From: DAISIL01 sp036822015
GTDB taxonomy: Bacteria; Bacteroidota; Bacteroidia; Cytophagales; Bernardetiaceae
Assembly (NCBI GenBank): GCA_036822015.1
Contig: DAISIL010000010.1
Span: 1-63,926 of the forward strand
Direction: 5' to 3'
Length of the DNA stretch: 63,926 nt
The notes beneath the pieces are model-generated. The model made no database searches. It was not told the origin of the DNA and saw only the letters and a program-made list of their open reading frames with translations. Shown one piece after another: positions 17,887 through 26,804 of this stretch. Position 1 is the first letter of the stretch; each line of letters opens with the position of its first letter. The translations under genes were made by a program, and so were the position numbers.

Positions 17887-19139
17887 CCCAGGTAGCCCAG
17901 GCAGCACGCCAAAGCCGCCCGCGTAGCTCCGCCATGCTGCTCGACATAACGCCCGGCCACCTGCCCCACCTCCCTGCAAAGATTCGCATCCTGAACCAAA
18001 CGCTGCACACAAGCCAACAAATCCTCCGATCCCGAAAGGGCAAAACCACCACCCAAAGCCACCAAATCCTGTGCCTCCTGAAACTTCATGTAGTTTTGAT
18101 CCCCAAACAAGACGGGGATGCCATAAACGGCCGCCTCCATCGTGTTGTGTAGCCCCCTACCAAAGCCACCCCCGATATAAGCCAGAGCCGCATAGGCATA
18201 CACTCTCGATAACCAACCCATTCGATCCAAGATCAAGATTTTTGCCTCGGGCTTAGCCTCCCCCGAAAGCCGCCGAGCAGGGGCGAGTAGCAAGGCCTCC
18301 AGCCGAGCCACCGAAGCCGCATCCACTTCATGGGGAGCCACCACTACGCGCCAGCCCTTCTCCAGCAGCCACGCAATGGCCGCACGAAGGGCCCGCAGGT
18401 CTTGCGGCCACGCACTGCCCACCACCAGTGCCGGCGCATCTCCCACAAAAGCAGCAATCTCCGGCAGTGGCTCTGCCGAGCGACGAATCTCCAGCACCCG
18501 ATCCAGGCGCGTATCCCCCGAAACGCTCACCTGCTCAATACCGATACCGCCAAGCAAATCCGCCGACAACTGATTCTGTACAAAAAAATGTGCAAAACTG
18601 CGCAAAGCCTCCCTATGCCATCGCCCGTACCAACGAAAAAAGTGCTGATCCTCACGAAAAATCGCCGATAGTGCCATCACCGGTACGCGCCGCTCCTGCA
18701 AAACCATCAAATAAAAATACCAAAACTCGTACTTGACAAAAACCACCACATCCGGCCGTACGATCTCGATGAAGTCGCGGGCATTTTGGGGCGTATCTAG
18801 CGGTAAGTACGCCACCGCATCCACAACGGGATAACCCTTGCGCACCTGATAGCCACTCGGCGAAAAAAAAGTGAGCAAGAGCCGCCCCTCCGGACGCTCG
18901 GCCCGCAAGGCCTCCAGCAACGAACGCCCCTGCTCAAACTCTCCCAAAGACGCACAGTGCATCCAGACCAACGGACGGACATCCTTGCTCCGATCGCCCA
19001 AAGCAGCCCGTAGGTGCATCCGCCAGCCTCGGCGGCCTTGCACAAAGAGCCGTGCTTTGGGGATAAACCACTGTGCCAGCGTCAGCAGTGCGCCATACAC
19101 CCACAAACCAACACGGTAAAAAAAACGACTAACTTCCAC
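17883..19139 (-). CDS. waaA: 3-deoxy-D-manno-octulosonic acid (Kdo) transferase
   Basis: About 418 residues. An inner-membrane-anchored GT30 glycosyltransferase that adds Kdo to lipid A precursor, an essential step of LPS core synthesis. Landmarks: an N-terminal anchor helix (LWVYGALLTLAQWF), then PLVWMHCASLGEFEQGRSLLEAL with the catalytic Glu, LLTFFSPSGYQVRKGYPVVDAVAYLPLDT, FVKYEFWYFYL, ALSAIFREDQHFFRWYGRW, VSGDTRLDRV, and the nucleotide-binding YIGGGFGRGLHNTMEAAVYGIPVLFG. I chose the GTG at 19137-19139, which gives the usual short N-terminus. An ATG at 19187 is possible but overlaps nrdA by 59 bases. The gene is translationally close-coupled to nrdA (11-base overlap) although the functions are unrelated. 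Confidence 0.93.
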   Translation of the reverse strand: MEVSRFFYRVGLWVYGALLTLAQWFIPKARLFVQGRRGWRMHLRAALGDRSKDVRPLVWMHCASLGEFEQGRSLLEALRAERPEGRLLLTFFSPSGYQVRKGYPVVDAVAYLPLDTPQNARDFIEIVRPDVVVFVKYEFWYFYLMVLQERRVPVMALSAIFREDQHFFRWYGRWHREALRSFAHFFVQNQLSADLLGGIGIEQVSVSGDTRLDRVLEIRRSAEPLPEIAAFVGDAPALVVGSAWPQDLRALRAAIAWLLEKGWRVVVAPHEVDAASVARLEALLLAPARRLSGEAKPEAKILILDRMGWLSRVYAYAALAYIGGGFGRGLHNTMEAAVYGIPVLFGDQNYMKFQEAQDLVALGGGFALSGSEDLLACVQRLVQDANLCREVGQVAGRYVEQHGGATRAALACCLGYLG

Positions 19140-21477
19140 AAGAGAGGCAATCAGGATCGTCCAGATCACAGGCCTCACCACTGCCATTGACGGACACGAC
19201 AGGCTCGGCTACGGCCGGCTTACTGACCGTAAACTTGATCGCGTCGGTGGCTGCCTTCGTGCGCAGGTAGTACATCCCCGTCTTGAGACCCTTCTTCCAG
19301 GCGTGAAAGTGCATGGAGGTTAGTTTGCTCATCGTCGCGTTGATGACGTGTAAGTTGAGGCTTTGGCTTTGGCAGATAAATGCCCCACGGTCGGCGGCCA
19401 TATCCAGGATGGTGCGCTGACTGATCTCCCAGACGGTTTTGTAGAGGTCTTTGAGGTCTTGGGGGATTTGGGGGATGTTTTGTACGGAGCCGTTCTCTTG
19501 CATGAGCGTATTTTTCATGGTCTCGCTCCATAGCCCGCGCTCGATCAGGTCGCGCATCAGGTGCTTATTGACGACAATAAACTCTCCCGAAAGCACGCGC
19601 CGGACGTAGAGGTTGGAGGTATAAGGCTCAAAACATTCGTTGTTGCCCATGATCTGGGAGGTAGAAGCCGTCGGCATGGGAGCCACCAGAAGGGAGTTTC
19701 TTACGCCGTGTTCCAGGATTTGGTAGCGTAGCTTTTCCCAGTCCCAGCGGTCAGAGGGTTTTTCTCCCCACATATCGAACTGAAAGATGCCCTCCGAAAT
19801 TGGCGAGCCGGCATAGCTCTCATAGGGCCCCTCCGTGCGGGCTAAGGCGTTGGAGGCGGTCAGGGCAGCAAAGTAGATCGTCTCGAAGATGTCGCGGTTG
19901 AGGGCTTTGGCCTCCGGGGACTCAAAGGGCATTCGCAGGAGCATAAACACATCGGCCAGCCCCTGTACACCAATGCCAATGGGGCGATGACGGAGGTTGG
20001 AGTTGCGGGCCTCCTCAACGGGGTAGTAGTTGATGTCGATGACCTTATTGAGGTTGCGCGTAACGACCTGGGTGATCTCGAATAGCTTCTGGTGATCGAA
20101 CACGCCATCGACGACAAACTTAGGCAAGCAAAGCGAAGCCAGGTTACAAACGGCGACCTCGTCGGGGGAGGTATATTCGGTGATTTCGGTGCAGAGGTTG
20201 CTGGATTTGATCGTCCCGAGGTTCTTTTGGTTGGATTTGCGGTTGATGTGATCCTTGTAGAGCATATACGGTGTGCCGGTCTCGATCTGGGATTCAAGGA
20301 TCGCAAACCATAACTCCTGTGCCTTGACGCTGCGGCGGGCGCGGCCTTCTTGCTCGTATCGGAGATAGAGGCGATTAAACGCTTCACCGTGGCAGTCGGC
20401 CAGGCCAGGGGCTTCATTGGGACAAAACAAAGACCACATCCCATCAGCCTCGACACGCTCCATGAACAAATCCGGTATCCAGAGGGCATAAAAAAGGTCT
20501 CGGGCCCGGAGTTCTTCCTTGCCGTGATTTTTTTTGAGTTGAAGAAAATCAAACACATCGTCGTGCCAGGGTTCGAGGTAGATCGCAAAAGCACCTTTGC
20601 GCTTGCCGCCGCCCTGGTCGATGTATCGGGCAGTGTCGTTATAGACTTTTATCATCGGGACGATGCCGTTGGAGGTGCCGTTGGTGCCGGAGATATACGA
20701 TCCTTTGGCGCGGATGTTATGGATGCTTAGCCCAATGCCGCCTGCAGATTGGGAGATTTTGGCGCACTGCTTCAAGGTATCATAGATGCCATCGACGCTG
20801 TCGCCTTGCATCGTCAGGAGGAAGCAGGAGGAGAGTTGCGGCTTAGGGGTGGCGGCATTGAAGAGCGTCGGGGTGGCATGGGTGAACCACTTCTCCGACA
20901 TGAGCTTGTAGGTCTCGATCACAGATTCGATGTCCATCAGATGGATGCCCACAGCTACGCGCATAATCATGTGCTGGGGTCGTTCGAGGATTTTGCCATC
21001 CGTTTTGAGGAGGTAAGACCGCTCTAAGGTCTTGAATCCGAAGTAGTCATACTGAAAGTCTTTGTTGTAGTCGATGATCGAATCAAGGAGTTTGCCGTGT
21101 TTTTCGATGACGGTGTAGGCTTCATCGGAGATCAGTCCGGCGGGCTGTTCGGTTTTGGGGTTGATGTAGCGGTAGAGTTGCTCCATCGTTTCGCTGAACA
21201 GGTTGCTGGTCATCTTGTGTAGATTCGAGACCGCAATACGGGCGGCCAGTACGGCGTAGTCGGGGTGAATGGTGGCCATGGTGGCGGCTGTCTCGGCGGC
21301 GAGTTCGTCGAGTTCGGTTGTTTTTACGCCATCGTACAGACCCGTAACGACTTTCATGGCTACTCGTGTCGGATCAACGTAAGATTTGTTCAGCCCCTCA
21401 CAGAGGGCCCTGATCCGATAGGTGATTTTATCCATCATAACGGGTTCTCTTCGCCCGTCGCGTTTGATTACTTCCAT
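19129..21477 (-). CDS. nrdA: ribonucleoside-diphosphate reductase, alpha subunit (class Ia)
   Basis: 782 residues. Reduces ribonucleotides to deoxyribonucleotides using a radical delivered by a beta subunit. The N-terminus is an ATP-cone allosteric domain (VIKRDGRREPVMMDKITYRI). Catalytic features: SSCFLLTMQGDSVDG (first active-site Cys), KSSNLCTEI (the N-x-C-x-E radical site), NSLLVAPMPTASTSQIMGNNE with the phosphate-binding turn, and a C-terminal redox pair in DDPDCLSCGS. No nrdB is in the window, so the beta subunit must be elsewhere, which is unusual since nrdAB are often adjacent. The downstream waaA overlaps its 3' end. Confidence 0.96.
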   Translation of the reverse strand: MEVIKRDGRREPVMMDKITYRIRALCEGLNKSYVDPTRVAMKVVTGLYDGVKTTELDELAAETAATMATIHPDYAVLAARIAVSNLHKMTSNLFSETMEQLYRYINPKTEQPAGLISDEAYTVIEKHGKLLDSIIDYNKDFQYDYFGFKTLERSYLLKTDGKILERPQHMIMRVAVGIHLMDIESVIETYKLMSEKWFTHATPTLFNAATPKPQLSSCFLLTMQGDSVDGIYDTLKQCAKISQSAGGIGLSIHNIRAKGSYISGTNGTSNGIVPMIKVYNDTARYIDQGGGKRKGAFAIYLEPWHDDVFDFLQLKKNHGKEELRARDLFYALWIPDLFMERVEADGMWSLFCPNEAPGLADCHGEAFNRLYLRYEQEGRARRSVKAQELWFAILESQIETGTPYMLYKDHINRKSNQKNLGTIKSSNLCTEITEYTSPDEVAVCNLASLCLPKFVVDGVFDHQKLFEITQVVTRNLNKVIDINYYPVEEARNSNLRHRPIGIGVQGLADVFMLLRMPFESPEAKALNRDIFETIYFAALTASNALARTEGPYESYAGSPISEGIFQFDMWGEKPSDRWDWEKLRYQILEHGVRNSLLVAPMPTASTSQIMGNNECFEPYTSNLYVRRVLSGEFIVVNKHLMRDLIERGLWSETMKNTLMQENGSVQNIPQIPQDLKDLYKTVWEISQRTILDMAADRGAFICQSQSLNLHVINATMSKLTSMHFHAWKKGLKTGMYYLRTKAATDAIKFTVSKPAVAEPVVSVNGSGEACDLDDPDCLSCGS

Positions 21478-21554
21478 GGGAGGTTTTGTTTTTGTTTGTC
21501 AAGAAAACGAATCATACATACACACAAACTAGCCGCCCTGTTTGGGGGTTTTGA

Positions 21555-21562
21555 CAAAAGTA
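21555..21562 (-). promoter_or_regulatory. -7 element of the nrdA promoter
   Basis: Minus-strand TACTTTTG, an exact match, about 78 bases before the nrdA start. No strong -33 element. The leader is long enough to hold regulation, but I see no clear NrdR box. The rest of 21478-21684 shows nothing else. Confidence 0.45.
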
Positions 21563-21684
21563 AAGTCAATCGGTGTTTGGCTTGATGCAGGGCAGCAGGG
21601 TAGGAGTAACTAAAATTTAGCGTACCGCTGGCAAGCAAAAATACGCATTTGGTGGCAGAAACTGGGGATATACCTCATTTTTTC

Positions 21685-22905
21685 TCAATCAAAACGGATG
21701 GCAGCCACGGGGCGAATCCCGAGGATGACGCGCAGGGGCAAGAAGACCATCAGCCATAGCAGGGCAAGCATCAGGAGGTTAAAGCCCAGGATGGCGGGAA
21801 TATCCCAACCAATCGGGACGGCATCGAGGTAGTAGTTCGTCGGGTCAAGGGGAATCCAGCGCAGGCGATCTTCGATCCAACAAAAACCCAGCCCGATTAG
21901 GTTGCCCCAAAATAGTCCTTGTGTCGTGATCCGTAGCGTTTTGTAGAAAAATATCCGCTGGATTTGGGCGTTGGTGGCACCCAGGGCTTTGAGCATCCCG
22001 ATCATGCGGGTACGCTCCGTTATCAAAATCAAGATGACCGAGATCGTATTAAAGATGACCACTACCAGGATGACGCTCATCAAGATCAGCACGTTGCGTT
22101 CTAGCATCACAAACCAATCGAAGAACTCCCGATACTGCTCCGTTACGGGCATCGCCCAAAGATCGTAGGGTAGCTTCTCGGAAAGGGCAGCAAAACTTTT
22201 GGGCAGGTCGTCGAAGCGATACAAGATGACCTCATATCCGCCCGCCAGGGAGTCCTCCCAGTTGTTGAGGTATTGGAGTAGGCGATGATCGCCCCAGGCG
22301 ATGAGTTGATCGAATTGCTCTATGCCCGTTTGGTAGATGCCGCAGATGCGCAGGCGGTTGTAGCGCGGCGGATCCTGGACAAACATCACATTGACCTGGT
22401 CGCCTACCTGTAAGTTGATTTGGTCGGCGACGTACTGACTGATGAGCAGATCGCGGCCGTACTTTTGGGTAGTATCGAATCGGATGTAGCGTCCTGCTTG
22501 CAGGCTTTGGCACAGAAGGGTGCTATCATAGTCGGGGCCGATGCCTTTTATCATCAGCCCTTGTACCTCTCCGGCGGTGTAGAGCAAGGCGGCTTTCTGG
22601 CTAAACCCTTGTATCGTTTGTACACCCCAAAACTGCTTTGGGTTTTGGTAACCTTGCCACTGGGTAGAGAGCGGGAGGGTTTGGTAGGAGTTGTTGAGGT
22701 CGTATTTGGTGATCTGGATATGCCCAGCGATGCTGACGATCTTCTGGATGACCTCCTGACGAAAACCCAGAAAGATGGCGTGCGCCATCAGGATCACGGC
22801 CAGCCCCAGGGCGATACTCCCGATGGCAATGCGGGTAACGAGCCGAACAAAGGTACTGCTGGGTGCGCTGTCGAGGCGTTGGGCAATGTAAGCAGAAAAG
22901 GACAT
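21685..22905 (-). CDS. LolC/LolE-type ABC transporter permease
   Basis: 406 residues. FtsX-like permease: one N-terminal membrane helix (about 22-45, IAIGSIALGLAVILMAHAIF), a large periplasmic MacB-PCD-like domain (about 46-265), then three C-terminal helices with the FtsX core (NTISVILILITERTRMIGMLKALGATNAQIQRIFFYK). The N-terminal FLGFRQEVIQKIVSIAGHIQI is typical of lipoprotein-release permeases that lift lipoproteins from the inner membrane for transfer to the outer membrane. It lies 8 bases after the histidine kinase in the same direction. The ATPase LolD is not encoded here. Confidence 0.9.
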   Translation of the reverse strand: MSFSAYIAQRLDSAPSSTFVRLVTRIAIGSIALGLAVILMAHAIFLGFRQEVIQKIVSIAGHIQITKYDLNNSYQTLPLSTQWQGYQNPKQFWGVQTIQGFSQKAALLYTAGEVQGLMIKGIGPDYDSTLLCQSLQAGRYIRFDTTQKYGRDLLISQYVADQINLQVGDQVNVMFVQDPPRYNRLRICGIYQTGIEQFDQLIAWGDHRLLQYLNNWEDSLAGGYEVILYRFDDLPKSFAALSEKLPYDLWAMPVTEQYREFFDWFVMLERNVLILMSVILVVVIFNTISVILILITERTRMIGMLKALGATNAQIQRIFFYKTLRITTQGLFWGNLIGLGFCWIEDRLRWIPLDPTNYYLDAVPIGWDIPAILGFNLLMLALLWLMVFLPLRVILGIRPVAAIRFD

Positions 22906-22913
22906 GGGCGCGT

Positions 22914-25028
22914 TTAGGTCGTCGATGGCAGCGGCATAAAGATCGTGAAGGAGGTGCCTTCGCCGTATTGGCTCTGCAAGATAATTTTTCCGCCCAACTT
23001 TTCAATGGTCTGCTTGACGATATACAGCCCCAGTCCCGATCCCTCTACTCGGTCGGTGGCCCGATAAAACATCTCAAATATCCGGTGCTGGTGTTCCTCC
23101 TGGATGCCAATGCCATTATCCACAATCCTAATCATGAGCCAAACGGGGGAGTGCTGTGTGATCTCGATGTTCAGCGTGGGTTGCTGCTGGTTGGGGTTTT
23201 GGTACTTGATGGCGTTGGAGATCAGGTTAGAGAAGATGATACGGAGCCGTAGGGGGTCGCTGGCATACCGCACCACGGCAGGATCAATGAAGATATGCTG
23301 CTCGATGCGCTCAAAACCCGGGTGGTTGTTGAGGTCATCGAAGATGTCCCGAATCAAACTCGGCATATCGACAAGTTCGGTAACGGCGGCCGTTCGGCTG
23401 GCTCGGGCAAAGTCGAGCATTTTTTTGATGAACTCATCGAGCCGGTGGGCGCGGTTTTCCATGTAGCCGAGCATCTGTCGCACATCGGGGTTGAGGTCTT
23501 GTTGTCGCATCAAGTCCATTAACCCCATGATAGAACTCAGCGGGGAACGGATGTCGTGGGAGATTTTATAGACCAGGTTGTCGAGTTCGTCGTTGCGGCT
23601 TTCGAGTTGTCGGACGGTATCTTGTAGCTCGGTTTTGCTCCTGGAGAGGTACTGGTTGGTCTGCTGGAGTTCGTGCTGGATGGCTTTGTTTTCTTTTTCT
23701 TTGTCGATGAGCTGTTGGTTGCGCTTCTCGAGTTCGTGGTAGGCTTGCTGGAGGTACTGCTCCCGTTGTTTTTGTTGGGTGATATTTCGGGCAATGAGGG
23801 TGAGTTTCTTGACCCGCCCTTGCTTATCGAGCAGCAGGGGGTTGAGGGTATTGGAGAACCAAACTTTGCGCTGCCCGTCGGGTTGATACATGTAGGTTTC
23901 GTAACGGACGGCTTGGCTGGGGTCTTCGATGGCTTGCTTGAGTTTGCGTTGGGTCAGGTGTCGCATCGGGAGGTCGAAGTAATCAAAGAGTAGGGTTTGG
24001 CTGCGGATCAAGGACAGGCTGCTGTCGGTATGGTTGATGAAGTCGATTCTGCCCTCCTGGTCAAGGATGAGGATCATATCATCGGCCGAGGAGATGAGCC
24101 GTCGCCATTTTTCTTCGGCTTCGGAGAGGGCGCGTGTGCGGAGTTGTACCCTCGATTCGAGTTCGCATTTGATTTCCCAGATGCCGCGCATGGCTTCGTG
24201 TTCGGTGTGTACGTCAGCGATGGAGCCAGCCATACGAACAACGCGGCCGTCTTTGTTGCGGATGGATTCGCCGTTAATCAAAAACCAGCGGTACTCCCCC
24301 GATGCTGTCTTGAGGCGGACTTTGAGCTGATACTCTCGGCCGAGCTTGAAGTGCTGCCGCCGCACCTCCTGATGCAAGGGGATGTCCTTGGGATGCAGAT
24401 GCTCAATGATAATGTTGCGCGTCTCGGGGCTTGTCCTGGGGACAAGCCCGAGGAGTTCGTAGGTGCGCCCCGAAAAATACCAGCGGTCGCCCTCACTCCA
24501 ATCCCATATCCCGACGTTTACACCCTTTACCACCAAATCAAGGCGTTCGTTGAGGAGGCGGACGCGGGTGGTCGTATCGGTGAGTTGGTTGTTTTGGTGG
24601 GAAAGTTCCTCGTTGAAGATCGAGAGTTGGTTGTTGAGCTGTCGGATGTGCCGCTCAAAACGCTTGCGGTCATTGACGTTCAGGATCGCCCCTGCCAGAT
24701 GCTTTTCTCCAAAACACTTGCCACTCAGGAGAAACCAATCAAAGCCTTTGCGTTGTGTCCCGAATCGCACCTCCAACGAGAAAGCCTCACCAGTACATTG
24801 GGCATCCTGAAAAGCGGCAAGCAGTCGTTTTTGGTCGTTGGGGTGAGCCGCTGCCACAAAATCCGCCAGACCTCCGGGCAGTGTCTCTTTTCCCAAAAGT
24901 TGATGTACCTGATCGGAGAAGGACATTCGATGGCTCGGATCACATTGCCATATCCCTACCTGAACGCCGTCCAGGATGGCATAAAGTTGTTGTTCGGATT
25001 TTTGAGGGGATTTATCTGTATCGTTCAT
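22914..25028 (-). CDS. multi-PAS sensor histidine kinase
   Basis: 704 residues, no membrane helix, so a soluble kinase. Three PAS/PAC-like modules: about 10-120 (AILDGVQVGIWQCD, LEVRFGTQRKGFDWFLLSGK), about 165-290 (VVKGVNVGIWDWSEGDRWYFSG, YRWFLINGESI) and about 310-430 (MILILDQEGRIDFINH, KVWFSNTLNPLL). They are separated by coiled coils. The HisKA helix has YKISHDIRSPLSSIMG (His about residue 487), and the ATPase domain has IRIIFSNLISNAIKYQ, VDNGIGIQEE and GSGLGLYIVKQTIEKLGG. No receiver domain and no response regulator nearby, so its output is unknown. Downstream is the LolC/E-type permease, 8 bases away; whether they are functionally linked is unclear. Confidence 0.92.
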   Translation of the reverse strand: MNDTDKSPQKSEQQLYAILDGVQVGIWQCDPSHRMSFSDQVHQLLGKETLPGGLADFVAAAHPNDQKRLLAAFQDAQCTGEAFSLEVRFGTQRKGFDWFLLSGKCFGEKHLAGAILNVNDRKRFERHIRQLNNQLSIFNEELSHQNNQLTDTTTRVRLLNERLDLVVKGVNVGIWDWSEGDRWYFSGRTYELLGLVPRTSPETRNIIIEHLHPKDIPLHQEVRRQHFKLGREYQLKVRLKTASGEYRWFLINGESIRNKDGRVVRMAGSIADVHTEHEAMRGIWEIKCELESRVQLRTRALSEAEEKWRRLISSADDMILILDQEGRIDFINHTDSSLSLIRSQTLLFDYFDLPMRHLTQRKLKQAIEDPSQAVRYETYMYQPDGQRKVWFSNTLNPLLLDKQGRVKKLTLIARNITQQKQREQYLQQAYHELEKRNQQLIDKEKENKAIQHELQQTNQYLSRSKTELQDTVRQLESRNDELDNLVYKISHDIRSPLSSIMGLMDLMRQQDLNPDVRQMLGYMENRAHRLDEFIKKMLDFARASRTAAVTELVDMPSLIRDIFDDLNNHPGFERIEQHIFIDPAVVRYASDPLRLRIIFSNLISNAIKYQNPNQQQPTLNIEITQHSPVWLMIRIVDNGIGIQEEHQHRIFEMFYRATDRVEGSGLGLYIVKQTIEKLGGKIILQSQYGEGTSFTIFMPLPSTT

Positions 25029-25103
25029 CGTTTATGATCCCACCAAAGAACGGAAGGGTTCTTTTGTTTAGGACGTATATTGTTAAGTAATCGTTTCACA
25101 ATT

Positions 25104-25137
25104 TTTGTGCATAATACAAACAAACTGCTTAACTTTA
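25104..25137 (+). promoter_or_regulatory. promoter of the NeuD-like acetyltransferase gene
   Basis: TTTG (25104-25107), 22-base spacer, TAACTTTA (25130-25137; one mismatch), 13 bases before the start codon. Confidence 0.45.
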
Positions 25138-25150
25138 TGGAAAAAATCAG

Positions 25151-25783
25151 ATGGAGAGACCTGTAATTATCTTTGGTACCGGTGGACTAGCACAAACGGC
25201 CCTGAATATCTTTGTACAAAACGAAGTGTTGGTCTATGGGTTTTTGAGTGAAAGCGAGGAGCAGGTACGCCAAACCATCAACGAGGTGCTGGTCGTCGGG
25301 ACAGTCGATGACGAAAGCCTGCTGCGGCGCACCTTAGCTGATGCCGAGGTCTTTGTTGCCCTTGAAGATACCGCCGAGCGCATCGAACTCACCAAAACCC
25401 TCCTCAAGCAATACAAAAAAATGCCCATCAATGCCATTCATCGCTCGGCACAGCTTCCCCATGATTTGCACATCGGACACGGAAACTTGATCGGTGCTGG
25501 CGTAAATGTAGGGCCCGCCGTGCGGGTGGGCAACCACTGCATCATCCAAAGTGGCAGCCAACTGCTGCATCAGGTCGAGATCGGAGATGGCAGTTATGTC
25601 GGGGCTGGTGCCATTATTGGGGCTCGAGTAAAGCTGGGGCAGGAGGTTTTTGTGGGTAGTGGGGTCGTGGTCGGTGAAGGCATTCGTCTGGGTGACCGGG
25701 CCAAGGCCGGTGCGGGTGCTGTCGTGGTGCGTCATGTGAAGGCAGAGACGACAGTATGGGGCAACCCCGCCCAGGAAATCTAA
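25151..25783 (+). CDS. NeuD/PglD-like sugar O-/N-acyltransferase
   Basis: 210 residues. The N-terminus is a Rossmann-like nucleotide-sugar domain (VIIFGTGGLAQTALNIF, FVALEDTAERIELTKTL). The C-terminal half (about 105-205) is a left-handed beta helix of hexapeptide repeats (IGHGNLIGAGVNVGPAVRVG, VEIGDGSYVGAGAIIGARVK, LGDRAKAGAGAVVVRHV), ending in the family's TTVWGNPAQEI. Relatives acetylate sialic acids or amino-sugars used in capsule, O-antigen or protein glycosylation. A catalytic His equivalent is probably in the NHCIIQSGSQLLHQVEIG stretch. No sugar-biosynthesis cluster surrounds it, so the acceptor is unknown. It converges on the next gene with 4 bases between stops. Confidence 0.85.
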   Translation: MERPVIIFGTGGLAQTALNIFVQNEVLVYGFLSESEEQVRQTINEVLVVGTVDDESLLRRTLADAEVFVALEDTAERIELTKTLLKQYKKMPINAIHRSAQLPHDLHIGHGNLIGAGVNVGPAVRVGNHCIIQSGSQLLHQVEIGDGSYVGAGAIIGARVKLGQEVFVGSGVVVGEGIRLGDRAKAGAGAVVVRHVKAETTVWGNPAQEI

Positions 25784-25787
25784 ACGA

Positions 25788-26444
25788 TCACTTCCGGGCC
25801 ACGATCAGATAACTATCTCCTTCGGGCGTGATCTTGAACTGAAGCAGGGCATGGGCGGCCCCCATCTGGCGCAGTTCCTCCACCGACCAACGCTCCTGAC
25901 TGACGATCAACAACACGTATCGCTTTGCAATTCGGAGCAACTCGCTCATCAGCTTCTCGGGTGCGCTCACATGATCCATGCCGTAGGCACTCGTCGTAAC
26001 ATCAAACTGATTGCTCCAAAAACACGTCATGGCCTCGGCGGAGGTTTCTTTGGTCTCCAGTTGTTGGATGCCACCGTGATTAAGGGCTTTGAGGCGGGGT
26101 GTCCAGCGGTTTTTGACCTCAACGACGGTCAAGGGCAGATAGGGAAAAGCGTCGATGAGCGGCCAGACAAAACCAGGTTCTACTTCTTGCGCACTCACAT
26201 CGAGCAGATGATCGGCTTGCAAGGCGCGTAGCACCTGAAAAAGCCCCAACATGGCGGGGCTTAACGGTTGTTTTTGCAAAAAATAAGGTGTCATCCCCGC
26301 TTGATGCCCCATCTGGATCAGCTCTTCCTGCTCGGGGAGTGTCAAATCTTGGAGGGGTTTCTCAAAGAGAGGGCTTGATGCCAGACGCTCCATCAACTTA
26401 CCACGCGCCCAGGCGGCGGCTAGTCGGGTGTAGTACTTTTCCAT
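25788..26444 (-). CDS. putative class I SAM-dependent methyltransferase-like protein
   Basis: 218 residues. The central part has a Rossmann methyltransferase look: HLLDVSAQEVEPGFVWPLIDAFPYLPLTVVEVKNRW in the place of motif I and the acidic end of strand 2, then FDVTTSAYGMDHVSAPEKLMSELLRIAKRYVLLIVSQE in the place of motif IV and post-IV. The glycine-rich loop (GxGxG) is absent and replaced by SAQEVEPG, so SAM binding is uncertain. The N-terminal 60 residues are a helical cap. It follows the DUF493 gene by 9 bases. I would keep the name provisional. Confidence 0.55.
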   Translation of the reverse strand: MEKYYTRLAAAWARGKLMERLASSPLFEKPLQDLTLPEQEELIQMGHQAGMTPYFLQKQPLSPAMLGLFQVLRALQADHLLDVSAQEVEPGFVWPLIDAFPYLPLTVVEVKNRWTPRLKALNHGGIQQLETKETSAEAMTCFWSNQFDVTTSAYGMDHVSAPEKLMSELLRIAKRYVLLIVSQERWSVEELRQMGAAHALLQFKITPEGDSYLIVARK

Positions 26445-26453
26445 GAGTGAAGG

Positions 26454-26729
26454 TTAGAGTGAGATAATCCCTGGTACAACAGCAGCCGCTTCGTACTTCT
26501 CCAGGATGGCCTCCGCCGAAGGCATCGTTGCACGAATCGTGATACTGGTAAAGTTTTGTTTGGCAGATGTTTTGAGGCTTACCTGGACTTGATCCGGGGG
26601 AAAAAGCGCACATAAAAAATCTATTTTTTCTTGCTCTGACGGAACGATAAACTTAAACGTATAGCGGGCCGGGAAAGTGTAGTTTTCTTGGAGGCGAAAG
26701 TGAAGTGTTTTGCGAAAATCGGGGTTCAT
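26454..26729 (-). CDS. DUF493/YbeD-family protein
   Basis: 91 residues from the ATG at 26727-26729, which gives MNPDFRKTLHFRLQ; the longer frame is unlikely. The fold of the family is a small alpha/beta ACT-like domain: FPARYTFKFIVPSEQEKIDFLCALF, then VQVSLKTSAKQNFTSITIRATMPSAEAILEKYEAA. YbeD of E. coli is the reference; its role is uncertain, perhaps regulatory in lipoate metabolism. Bacteroidota carry many short DUF493 copies. It forms an apparent pair with the methyltransferase-like gene downstream. Confidence 0.8.
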   Translation of the reverse strand: MNPDFRKTLHFRLQENYTFPARYTFKFIVPSEQEKIDFLCALFPPDQVQVSLKTSAKQNFTSITIRATMPSAEAILEKYEAAAVVPGIISL

Positions 26730-26751
26730 ACCACAGCTACTCAATCAGGAT

Positions 26752-26792
26752 GATAAAAAAAGAAAGATACCTGCCCGGGCAGCCGAGCAGGT
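26752..26792 (-). terminator. intrinsic terminator after the NTF2-like gene
   Basis: A 10-base-pair stem with one G-T wobble (26769-26778 and 26783-26792) and a CTGC loop, followed on the minus strand by a T-rich tract down to 26752. It starts 12 bases past the stop of the 280-residue protein. Confidence 0.75.
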
Positions 26793-26804
26793 TGGGCAAT
26801 GTGC

